This document shows, piece by piece, positions 9,187 to 16,290 of a DNA stretch of 64,000 nucleotides. Numbering within the stretch: the first letter of the stretch is position 1; each line of letters starts with the position of its first letter. This DNA is from Reyranella sp. (lineage in GTDB: Bacteria; Pseudomonadota; Alphaproteobacteria; Reyranellales; Reyranellaceae): the NCBI RefSeq assembly GCF_017305915.1, contig NZ_JAFKJN010000022.1, positions 85,027 through 149,026 on the forward strand, given 5' to 3'. Under the pieces are notes generated by a model. That model saw only the letters and a program-made list of their open reading frames with translations. It ran no database searches and was not told the origin of the DNA. Both the position numbers and the translations under genes were made by a program.

Positions 9187-11295
9187 ATGTCCCCCGACGA
9201 TCATGCCTATGCGCCCCTGAAAGTGGGGCGCAGTGCCGAGGAAGGCATCAAGACCATGCCGTCGGTCTGCCCGCACGACTGCACCAGCACCTGCGCGCTG
9301 GAGGTCGAGCGGCTCGCGCCCGACCGGATCGGCCGGGTCCGCGGCTCGATGCGCAACGACTACACCGCCGGCGTGATCTGCGAGAAGGTCGCCCGCTACG
9401 CCGAACGCATCCACCATCCCGACCGGCTGACGAAGCCGCTGCGCCGGGTCGGGCCGAAGGGCAGCAAGCAGTTCGCCGAGATCTCGTGGGCCGACGCGCT
9501 CGACATCGTTGCCGAGCAGTTCATCGCCAAGGCGCGCCAGCACGGCAGCGAGACGATCTGGCCGTACTACTATGCCGGCACGATGGGCCTGGTGCAGCGC
9601 GACGGCATCAATCGGCTGCGCCATGCGATGAAGTACTCGCGCTGGTTCTCGACCATCTGCGTGACCCTGGCGGATACCGGCTGGATCGCCGGCACCGGCG
9701 TGAAGCGCGGCGCCGACGTGCGCGAGGTCGACGAGCATTCGGACCTGGTCGTGATCTGGGGCGGCAACCCCGTGAACACCCAGGTCAACGTCATGACCCA
9801 CGCCATGAAGGCCAAGAAGCGTGGGGCGAAGATCGTCGTGGTCGATCCCTATCGCACCGGCACGGCCGAGCAGGCCGACATGCATCTGGCGGTGCGTCCC
9901 GGCACCGACGGTGCGCTGGCGGTCGGCGTCATGCATGTCCTCATCAAGGAGGGCTATGCCGACTGGGACTACATGCGGAAGTACACCGACGCGCCGGACG
10001 AGCTGGCCGCGCACGTCGCCAGCCGCACGCCGGAGTGGGCGTCGAAGATCACCGGCCTTTCGGTCGAGGAGATCGTCTCCTTCGCGCGGATGTACGGCCA
10101 GGCGAAGGCCGCTTTCATTCGCTGCCATCACGGCTTCAGCCGCAGCCGCAACGGCGCGCACAACATGCATGCCGTGACCTGCCTGCCGGCCGTGACCGGT
10201 GCGTGGAAGGCCAAGGGCGGCGGCGCGCTCTACGGCCACACCGGCATGTACCCGATCAGCAAGAGGCTGATCGAGGGCACCGACATGGTCGACACCTCGA
10301 TCCGCGACCTCGACCAGTCGCGGCTGGGCCCGATCCTGGTCGGCGAGACCGACGCCCTGAAGAACGGCCCGCCGGTCACCGGGCTGCTGATCCAGAACAC
10401 CAACCCGGCGATGGTCTGTCCCGAGCTCGAGAAGGTGCACAAAGGCTTCGCGCGCGAGGACCTGTTCACCTGCGTGCACGAGCAGTTCCTGACCGAGACG
10501 GCGGCCTATGCCGACATCGTGCTGCCGGCGACCATGTTCCTGGAGCATGACGACTTCTACACGGCGAGCGGTCACACCTTCTTCCAGGTGACCAAGAAGG
10601 TCGTCGAGGCGCCGGGCGAATGCCGCGAGAACCACTACGTCATCTCGGAGCTGGCGAAGCGCCTCGGCGCCAAGCATCGCGGCTTCGACATGACCGCTTG
10701 GGAGATCATGGACGAGGCGCTCGAGGTCTCGAACATGTGGGACGCCGAGACCAACTGGCAGAAGGGCGGCCAGGATTTCCATCTCGGCTTCGAGACCTCG
10801 CACTTCCTCGACGGCTTCGCCTGGCCCGACAAGAAGTTCCGTTTCAAGCCCGACTGGGCGGCCTTCGGCGTGCGCGGCAAGGAGATGCCGGCGCTGCCCG
10901 ACCATTTCGACGTGATCGACAATGCGACCGACGAGAAGCCGTTCCGGCTGGTCGCGGCGCCGGCGCGCACCTTCCTCAATTCGACCTTCACCGAGACGCC
11001 GTCGTCGCAGAAGCGCGAGGTGCGGCCGACGGCGATGATGAACCCCGAGGACATGTCCGCGATGGCCATCGCCGAGGGCGATCGCGTCGAGGTCGGCAAC
11101 CAGCGCGGCAAGACGATCGTTCATGCCAAGCCGAAAAAGGGCCAGCAGCGCGGCGTCGTGATCGTCGAGGGCATCTGGCCGAATCGCAACTTCGAGACCG
11201 GCATCGGCATCAATGCCGTGACCTCGGCCGATCCCGGCTGGCCCAACGGCGGCGCCGTGTTCCACGATACCGCGGTCTGGATCAGGAAGGCCTAG
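9187..11295 (+). CDS. Molybdopterin-dependent oxidoreductase (second copy)
   Basis: A 702-residue member of the DMSO-reductase superfamily. The Fe4S4 site has C28, C32, C36 and C65 (C-x3-C-x3-C then GVICEK). Typical core segments follow: VVIWGGNPVNTQ, IVVVDPYRTGTA, VRPGTDGALAVG, and the C-terminal MopB-CT-like domain ending in GGAVFHDTAVW. The start at 9187 is preceded by CGGAG seven bases away; an in-frame ATG at 9157 lacks this. No signal peptide. It is only distantly similar to the enzyme at 1005-3047. It is transcribed divergently from the GNAT/ClpP-like gene, 45 bases away. Confidence 0.9.
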   Translation: MSPDDHAYAPLKVGRSAEEGIKTMPSVCPHDCTSTCALEVERLAPDRIGRVRGSMRNDYTAGVICEKVARYAERIHHPDRLTKPLRRVGPKGSKQFAEISWADALDIVAEQFIAKARQHGSETIWPYYYAGTMGLVQRDGINRLRHAMKYSRWFSTICVTLADTGWIAGTGVKRGADVREVDEHSDLVVIWGGNPVNTQVNVMTHAMKAKKRGAKIVVVDPYRTGTAEQADMHLAVRPGTDGALAVGVMHVLIKEGYADWDYMRKYTDAPDELAAHVASRTPEWASKITGLSVEEIVSFARMYGQAKAAFIRCHHGFSRSRNGAHNMHAVTCLPAVTGAWKAKGGGALYGHTGMYPISKRLIEGTDMVDTSIRDLDQSRLGPILVGETDALKNGPPVTGLLIQNTNPAMVCPELEKVHKGFAREDLFTCVHEQFLTETAAYADIVLPATMFLEHDDFYTASGHTFFQVTKKVVEAPGECRENHYVISELAKRLGAKHRGFDMTAWEIMDEALEVSNMWDAETNWQKGGQDFHLGFETSHFLDGFAWPDKKFRFKPDWAAFGVRGKEMPALPDHFDVIDNATDEKPFRLVAAPARTFLNSTFTETPSSQKREVRPTAMMNPEDMSAMAIAEGDRVEVGNQRGKTIVHAKPKKGQQRGVVIVEGIWPNRNFETGIGINAVTSADPGWPNGGAVFHDTAVWIRKA

Positions 11296-11700
11296 CCGCT
11301 GCGGTTTCCGCGGTTTTCGGCCGTTTTTGCCGTTTTTGACGAAAGCGAAGACGGCCTGAACGCCAAGCCTTTGACATGGCGATACTTTTCGCCGTGGCCC
11401 GGCTCGGGGAAACGGCGATGAACGGTCGAAAACGGTTGGAGACGACCGGCGTGCCGATCGACATTCAACGGGCGGCATCTCTGCTTCCTGCGTGCGGTAT
11501 CGAAGGTGCAAGCAGGATAAGCGACTCACATTTCGGCACCTATTATGGGCAATGGAACGCGATTCGAGGCCCGATTTTGGCTCCTCGATTCGCGGTCCAA
11601 TGCCCATAAAGAGCTTCCGAGTCGCGACTTATCCCAAGACTTGCGCACAGCCTTCGGCCGACCTTTTCCACACAGATCAATGGCATTGTGCGACGACAGG
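11296..11700. other. 405-base intergenic region with long imperfect dyad
   Basis: No convincing gene lies between the oxidoreductase and mipZ; the short frames on both strands are created by the dyad and read as noise. It contains the inverted repeat at 11515-11634 and, 27 bases before mipZ, TTTTCCACA (11664-11672), one mismatch from a DnaA box. Confidence 0.6.
11515..11634. repeat. Imperfect inverted repeat (about 52-55 base arms)
   Basis: The core arms 11545-11569 and 11583-11607 match at 22 of 25 positions around a 13-base centre. The symmetry continues outward, with gaps, to GCGACTC/GAGTCGC and to GGATAA (11515-11520) opposed by TTATCC (11629-11634). Each arm carries an outward ATGGGC. 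It could be a folded RNA, a protein-binding dyad or a miniature mobile element. Confidence 0.7.
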
Positions 11701-12624
11701 ATGACCGACACCTTCCAACCCGCCGTCAACCCCAGCATCGTGCAGGTGCAGTCCGTGCGCGAGCCCGGTCGCGCGCATGTGCTGGTGATCGGCAACGAGA
11801 AGGGCGGTTCGGGCAAGTCGACGACGGCGCTGCACATCGCCGTGTCGCTGATGAGCGACCGCGCCAAGGTCGCGACCATCGACCTCGATGCCCGGCAGGG
11901 CACGCTGACGCGCTACATCGAGAATCGCGCCGCCTACCTGAGGCGCAAGGGCGTCGAGCTGGCGATGCCGATGCACGCCGCGGTGATGGCTTCCGGCGAT
12001 TCGGCCGACGAGAAGGCACGCTTCGAGGCGGCGCTGGAGCCCGCGGTGCTCGGCACCGACTTCGTGGTGATCGACACGCCGGGCAGCGACACGCATCTGT
12101 CGCGGCTGGCGCATACTTGGGCGGACACCTTGCTGACGCCGCTCAACGACAGCTTCATCGATCTCGACCTCCTGGCGCGGATCGATCCGGAAACGCTCAA
12201 GGTCGTGCGGCCGTCGGTCTATGCCGAGGCGGTGTGGAAGCAGCGGCAGATCCGCTCGATGCAGGGCGCGCGCCCCGTGGACTGGATCGTGATGCGCAAC
12301 CGCCTGTCGTCGCTGGCGGCGCGCAACAAGCGCGACATGGGCACGGTGATCGCGGCGCTGGCCAAGCGCATCGGCTTCCGCGTCGCGGCGGGCCTCAGCG
12401 AGCGGGTGATCTATCGCGAGCTGTTCCTCAACGGATTGACCCTGCTCGACCTGAAGAGAGGCGGCGGCGGCATCGGTCCGTCGCTCACCATGAGCCACGT
12501 GGCCGCGCGCCAGGAGGTGCGCGACCTCGTGGCGGCGCTCAATCTGCCGCCGCCAGATGCGGCCGCGCCATCGGCCGTCCCCGAGACAGCAGCAGCCACG
12601 CCAGACCGGCCAACTGCAGGATGA
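11701..12624 (+). CDS. mipZ: MipZ-type division-plane ATPase
   Basis: MipZ is a ParA-family ATPase, found in alphaproteobacteria, that forms a gradient from ParB at the poles and inhibits FtsZ assembly away from midcell. The 307-residue protein has the deviant Walker A GNEKGGSGKST (31-41), the Switch region DLDARQGTLTRYIENR, and DFVVIDTPGSDT. These are the MipZ rather than ParA forms. The C-terminal 30 residues are Pro/Ala-rich. The ATG at 11701 is favoured because the frame upstream runs through the inverted repeat and reads as noise. The 3' end overlaps the convergent MFS gene by 86 bases. Confidence 0.92.
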   Translation: MTDTFQPAVNPSIVQVQSVREPGRAHVLVIGNEKGGSGKSTTALHIAVSLMSDRAKVATIDLDARQGTLTRYIENRAAYLRRKGVELAMPMHAAVMASGDSADEKARFEAALEPAVLGTDFVVIDTPGSDTHLSRLAHTWADTLLTPLNDSFIDLDLLARIDPETLKVVRPSVYAEAVWKQRQIRSMQGARPVDWIVMRNRLSSLAARNKRDMGTVIAALAKRIGFRVAAGLSERVIYRELFLNGLTLLDLKRGGGGIGPSLTMSHVAARQEVRDLVAALNLPPPDAAAPSAVPETAAATPDRPTAG

Positions 12625-13780
12625 ACAGGGCGCCGAACGCCCAGCTATAGCCGTCGGGCGAATAGCCGGCAGCGGTGCGCGGCCACAGGTCGACGACTTT
12701 GCCCATCGCCCATTGGCCGGCGAAGATCACCAGGAAGACCACGAGGTTGCTGCTGGTGCTGACCCGGCCGGCATAGTCGGGCGGGAACGACGCCACCATC
12801 ACCGGCATGTACTGGATCGGGCAGGCGCCCAGGAAGCCGAACAGGATCCACGGCAGCACCGGATGCGCCGCCGCACCGAAGGCGATCCAGCCGCAGACCA
12901 GCGCGAACAGGAAGCTGGTGACGCCGGCCGAGGCGAAGTCGCTGACGCCGATGCGCCGGCAGGCGGTGGCGATGATGCCGCTCGAGGCGAAGCCCAGCGC
13001 CGTCGCGGCGGTGGCGTAGAGCTGGATGTCGGCGCGCAGCTCCTTGTCGGCGACGCCGCCGACGTCGCGCAGCCACGGCCCGATCCACAGGCTGATGCAG
13101 CCGATGAAGGCGAGCTGCTGCACCGCGAGCAGGGGCTGGATGCGCCAGTAGAAGCCGTCGGTCAGCACGATGCCGGTGACCCGGAACTGTTCGCGCAAGG
13201 TCCCGGGCCGCGCGCTCGGGGGCTTGTCCGGCACGACGGCGAACAGGATCGCCGCGGTGGCGAGGCAGATGCCGGCCAGCCAGAAGAACAGGCCCTGCCA
13301 GCTCACGATCGACAGCGACCACTGGATTGGCAGCGTCGCCGCCATCGAGCCGGCGCCGCCCGCCATCATGTGGAAGCCGGTGACGATCCCCCATTGGCGC
13401 GGCGGATACCACAGGGTGAAGACCTTGATCGCCGCCATCAGCCCGCCGGCGAAACCGATGCCGATCAGGATGCGCGCCACGATCAGCTCGCCGAACGACG
13501 TGCAGAAGCCGAACAGCGCCGCGCCCAGCGCCGCGATCGCGATCAGCGCGGTCTGGACGCGGCGTGGTCCGTAGCGATCGAGCGCCACGCCGAGCACCGG
13601 CTGGATCAGCGCGAAGAACAGGAAGAAGGCCGAGGTCAGCAAGCCGAGATCGGCCGCGGTGATGCCGATGTCGCGCTCGAGATGGGGGAAGATGACCGCG
13701 TTGACGCCGCGGAAGATGTACGAAAGGAAGTAAGCGAACGCGAACGGCAGGAAGACCCGCAGCAGGAGCATCGTTCGCAT
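12539..13780 (-). CDS. MFS transporter
   Basis: A twelve-helix major facilitator protein, probably 413 residues. Motif A is seen as GVALDRYGPRR after helix 2. Other marks are RILIGIGFAGGLMAAIK (helix 4), the amphipathic loop PDKPPSARPG between halves, and a long final helix. Related carriers transport organic anions or nitrate-type solutes, but the substrate is not readable. The start is uncertain: an in-frame ATG at 13807 lies inside a palindromic repeat and lacks a ribosome-binding site. The repeat itself donates GGGGAGG upstream of TTG codons and of the ATG at 13780 chosen here. Its C-terminal codons overlap mipZ on the other strand. Confidence 0.87.
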   Translation of the reverse strand: MRTMLLLRVFLPFAFAYFLSYIFRGVNAVIFPHLERDIGITAADLGLLTSAFFLFFALIQPVLGVALDRYGPRRVQTALIAIAALGAALFGFCTSFGELIVARILIGIGFAGGLMAAIKVFTLWYPPRQWGIVTGFHMMAGGAGSMAATLPIQWSLSIVSWQGLFFWLAGICLATAAILFAVVPDKPPSARPGTLREQFRVTGIVLTDGFYWRIQPLLAVQQLAFIGCISLWIGPWLRDVGGVADKELRADIQLYATAATALGFASSGIIATACRRIGVSDFASAGVTSFLFALVCGWIAFGAAAHPVLPWILFGFLGACPIQYMPVMVASFPPDYAGRVSTSSNLVVFLVIFAGQWAMGKVVDLWPRTAAGYSPDGYSWAFGALFILQLAGLAWLLLSRGRPMARPHLAAAD

Positions 13781-13794
13781 CAACGTCAACTTTT

Positions 13795-13848
13795 CCTCCC
13801 CATTCATATGGGGAGGTGCCCGCGTCTGACGCGGGGCGGAGGGGTCAT
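13795..13848. repeat. Intergenic palindromic repeat, copy A
   Basis: It begins with the inverted pair CCTCCCCAT/ATGGGGAGG, followed by a second hairpin CCGCGTC-TGACGCGG and the tail CGGAGGGGTCAT. It matches copy B in inverted orientation. It resembles dispersed REP-like elements of alphaproteobacteria. It overlaps the possible upstream start of the MFS gene. Confidence 0.75.
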
Positions 13849-13930
13849 TGCTGGGAGCGCGCGACAAGCGCGGAGCAACCTCCGCGCCTAGTCGCGCTCA
13901 TGAGCGGCACGGAGTGCCGCGTTTCCAGCC

Positions 13931-13983
13931 ATGACCCCTCCGTCGGCGTATGACGCCGACACCTCCCCCGATGACGGGGGAGG
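13931..13983. repeat. Intergenic palindromic repeat, copy B (inverted)
   Basis: The reverse complement follows the same plan as copy A: CCTCCCCCGTCATCGGGGG-type hairpin, GTGTCGGCG/CGCCGAC hairpin, then GGAGGGGTCAT. The two copies face each other across 82 bases between the SGNH gene end and the MFS gene start. Confidence 0.75.
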
Positions 13984-14013
13984 AATATCACAATCCAGGG
14001 ACGGAAAAACCGC

Positions 14014-15546
14014 TCAGGCCGCCTTGCAACTCAGGATGATATGGCGCGGCGTGAAGGTCGGCAGCGGCGGCTGCGGATCGGGCATTGGCCGCGGCCACGA
14101 CTTGTCGGCGAGATGCCTCTCGATCAGCGGAACGAGTTGGTTGAAGGTGATCCAGCCGCGCATGCGCGTGCCGGCGTGGCTCGCATGCACCGCATCGAGG
14201 AAGAGATCGGGATCGAGCGGCAGCTGGCCCGCGACGTCGATGAAGGCGACGTTGTTGACGCGCGCGTACTTGGCGAACAGCCGGTTCTGGAACTTGGCCA
14301 GCCGCTCGAGGTCGCGATAGCGGTAGGGATAGTTCGAGATGTTGAGCTGCTCGAGGATGTAGCGATGGCGGATCGGATCGAGCACGAGCCCGTCCTTCAC
14401 CATCCAGGCGAAGGAGGAGAGCGCGAAGTCGCTGCCGATCGCGCCGAGATCGGCCCGGATGCGGTCGAGGTCGCGCTGGATCTTGTTCAGGTCGACCGGC
14501 AGGTTGGGATAGTTGAGGTCGGGATCCTGCTCGTCGAGCCCGGTCGGCCACACGACCTTGTAGTCGGGCTTGGGCCATTCCTTGCCGTCGAGGTCGGATG
14601 CCGCGAAGCCGATCGCCGCCTGCACGCGGCCGAGCAGCGCCGACCAGCGCGACGCCGCGCGCAGCCAGTCCGGCGTGAGGCTGGCGCCGGTGCCGGGCGG
14701 GCGCACCGCCGCGCCCTTGGGCACGTCCTCGACGATCGAATCGAGGCGAAACTGGTTGCCGCCCTCGTAGTAGACGACGAGATCGGGCCGGAGCGGCAGG
14801 ACCTCGCTGTGGACGATGTTGGCGATGTCGGTCGAGGCGTTGCTCTCGCGCGCCGAGTTGAGCACCTCGAAGCGCACGTCGAGCTTCTTGGCCTCAGCCC
14901 ACTTGTTCAGCCAGTGGCCGACATATTCCGGGTACGACCACGGCGCGAAGTGTCCGTCGACCACGGTCGAGGAGCCGGTGAAGACGATGCGGATGGTGCG
15001 CGGGCCCCGCGGCACCTCGATCGGCGCGCCGCGCCAGCCCATCTGGTTGGTCACCAGCCGGTCGGGCAGGGTGACGTTGGGATAGAAGCGGTAGGGCGGC
15101 GAGGCCTTTCCGTCGGCCGGATCGTAGAGATAGAGCTGGCCGGGCGCCTGCTTGAGGAACGGATGCTGGCAGGGATCGCTGCCGGCGAACGCCGTGTTCC
15201 AGGCCTTGAAGACGTCGTTGGGCTGGAACGACGAATTGCGCGACAGCTTCTCGCGCAGGTCCATGAACAGGCTTTGCCAGCCGTCGGGCGGCGGCTGGCG
15301 GTTGGGCAGCGGCGCCGGGTCGGTGAAGAACCAGGCGCGGTCGACGCCCGGTGCGCGCGCGATCGCGTCGACCTGCCCGGGCTTCAGCACGCCCTCGTCG
15401 TGGGCGTCGGGCAGCGGGAAGGCGAGCAGCGGCTGGCCGTTCAGCACGCGCACCACCGCCTCGGCGACGGCAACGCTCACCACGATTGACACCAGCATCA
15501 GCAGGGCGTCGCCCCACCAGGAGGAACGCCGTTTGGACCCGCCCAT
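14014..15546 (-). CDS. Membrane-anchored SGNH/GDSL-type hydrolase-like protein
   Basis: A 510-residue protein with one N-terminal membrane helix (about 14-32) and a large periplasmic part. The SGNH blocks can be traced. Block I is IVFTGSSTVVDG with the nucleophile serine. A block III-like VVYYEGGNQF has Asn. Block V is DAVHASHAG, carrying the Asp and His of a catalytic triad. Such proteins add or remove acyl groups on surface polysaccharides; that role is inferred. A paralogue with the same layout lies at 21978-23528. It is transcribed divergently from the VWA gene, with 60 bases between the starts. Confidence 0.7.
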   Translation of the reverse strand: MGGSKRRSSWWGDALLMLVSIVVSVAVAEAVVRVLNGQPLLAFPLPDAHDEGVLKPGQVDAIARAPGVDRAWFFTDPAPLPNRQPPPDGWQSLFMDLREKLSRNSSFQPNDVFKAWNTAFAGSDPCQHPFLKQAPGQLYLYDPADGKASPPYRFYPNVTLPDRLVTNQMGWRGAPIEVPRGPRTIRIVFTGSSTVVDGHFAPWSYPEYVGHWLNKWAEAKKLDVRFEVLNSARESNASTDIANIVHSEVLPLRPDLVVYYEGGNQFRLDSIVEDVPKGAAVRPPGTGASLTPDWLRAASRWSALLGRVQAAIGFAASDLDGKEWPKPDYKVVWPTGLDEQDPDLNYPNLPVDLNKIQRDLDRIRADLGAIGSDFALSSFAWMVKDGLVLDPIRHRYILEQLNISNYPYRYRDLERLAKFQNRLFAKYARVNNVAFIDVAGQLPLDPDLFLDAVHASHAGTRMRGWITFNQLVPLIERHLADKSWPRPMPDPQPPLPTFTPRHIILSCKAA

Positions 15547-15555
15547 GAGGCGCGC

Positions 15556-15583
15556 CTTATAGCGGATGAGATTGCGCGCGCAA
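15556..15583 (-). promoter_or_regulatory. Candidate promoter of SGNH gene
   Basis: On the minus strand, TTGCGC (15578-15583) and TATAAG (15556-15561) are 16 bases apart. The -10 box is only 9 bases from the ATG, so the transcript would have almost no leader. Pattern match only. Confidence 0.28.
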
Positions 15584-15606
15584 AGAAACCGCACCATATC
15601 GGTGGC

Positions 15607-16290
15607 ATGACCAAAGCGGTCACGACCACCTCGGTGGACACCTTCGTGCAGGAAGTTTCCCGCCTGCCGGCACGGCCCGCCGGCACCCGCGGCCGGTTGC
15701 TGTTCGCCATGGATGCGACCGCAAGCCGCGAGCCGACCTGGGACCATGCCTGCAGCATCCAGGGCGAGATGTTCATCGCCGCCGAAGGATTGGGCGGGCT
15801 CGACGTGCGGCTCGCCTTCTATCGCGGCTTCGACGAGTTCAAGGTCAGCCGCTGGACCTCCGACGGCCGCGAGCTCGCACGCCTGATGAGCGCGGTGCGC
15901 TGCCTCGCCGGCCGCACCCAGATCGGCCGCGTGCTGCGCTATGCCGCCGAGCAGCGGCAGGAGAGCCGGATCGATGCCGTCGTGTTCGTCGGCGATTGCT
16001 GCGAGGAGGATGTCGACGAGATCGGCCACCTCGCGGGCCAGCTCGGGCTGATCGGCCTGCCGGTGTTCGTCTTCCACGAGGGCGACGACCGCGTCGCGTC
16101 GCGCCTCTTCCCGCAGATCGCCAGGCTGACGCGCGGCGCCTACTGCAAGTTCGACCGCAACAGTCCCGACCAGCTCCGCAAGCTCCTGGGTGCGGTCGCG
16201 GCCTATGCCGCCGGCGGCCGAGCGGCGCTCCTGAAGTACGGCCGCGAGCAGGGTGGCGCGGCGGCGCTGCTGACGCACCAGCTCAAGTGA
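15607..16290 (+). CDS. VWA-domain-like protein
   Basis: A 227-residue cytoplasmic protein with a von Willebrand factor A-like fold. The strand LLFAMDATASRE carries a metal-site motif of the D-x-T-x-S type, variant of the usual DxSxS. AVVFVGDCCEE supplies the later acidic position, and GLPVFVFHEG is a further core strand. A threonine-rich start and a helix near YCKFDRNSPDQL follow. Proteins like this bind partners or chaperone metal enzymes; the partner is unknown here. The stop overlaps the convergent glycosyltransferase gene by 8 bases. Confidence 0.65.
   Translation: MTKAVTTTSVDTFVQEVSRLPARPAGTRGRLLFAMDATASREPTWDHACSIQGEMFIAAEGLGGLDVRLAFYRGFDEFKVSRWTSDGRELARLMSAVRCLAGRTQIGRVLRYAAEQRQESRIDAVVFVGDCCEEDVDEIGHLAGQLGLIGLPVFVFHEGDDRVASRLFPQIARLTRGAYCKFDRNSPDQLRKLLGAVAAYAAGGRAALLKYGREQGGAAALLTHQLK

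Noticed and set aside
9142..11607. Continuation of the open frame upstream of the 7951-9141 gene
   Set aside because: It is antisense to the molybdopterin oxidoreductase and reads as His/Arg/Gly/Asp-rich noise typical of a high-GC shadow frame.
11376..11609. 77-codon frame in the gap before mipZ
   Set aside because: It runs into the inverted repeat and has no protein-like features or ribosome-binding site.
11515..11672. Chromosomal replication origin
   Set aside because: Only degenerate DnaA-like motifs and no AT-rich unwinding region or dnaA, hemE or parAB genes; kept as a regulatory or repeat candidate only.
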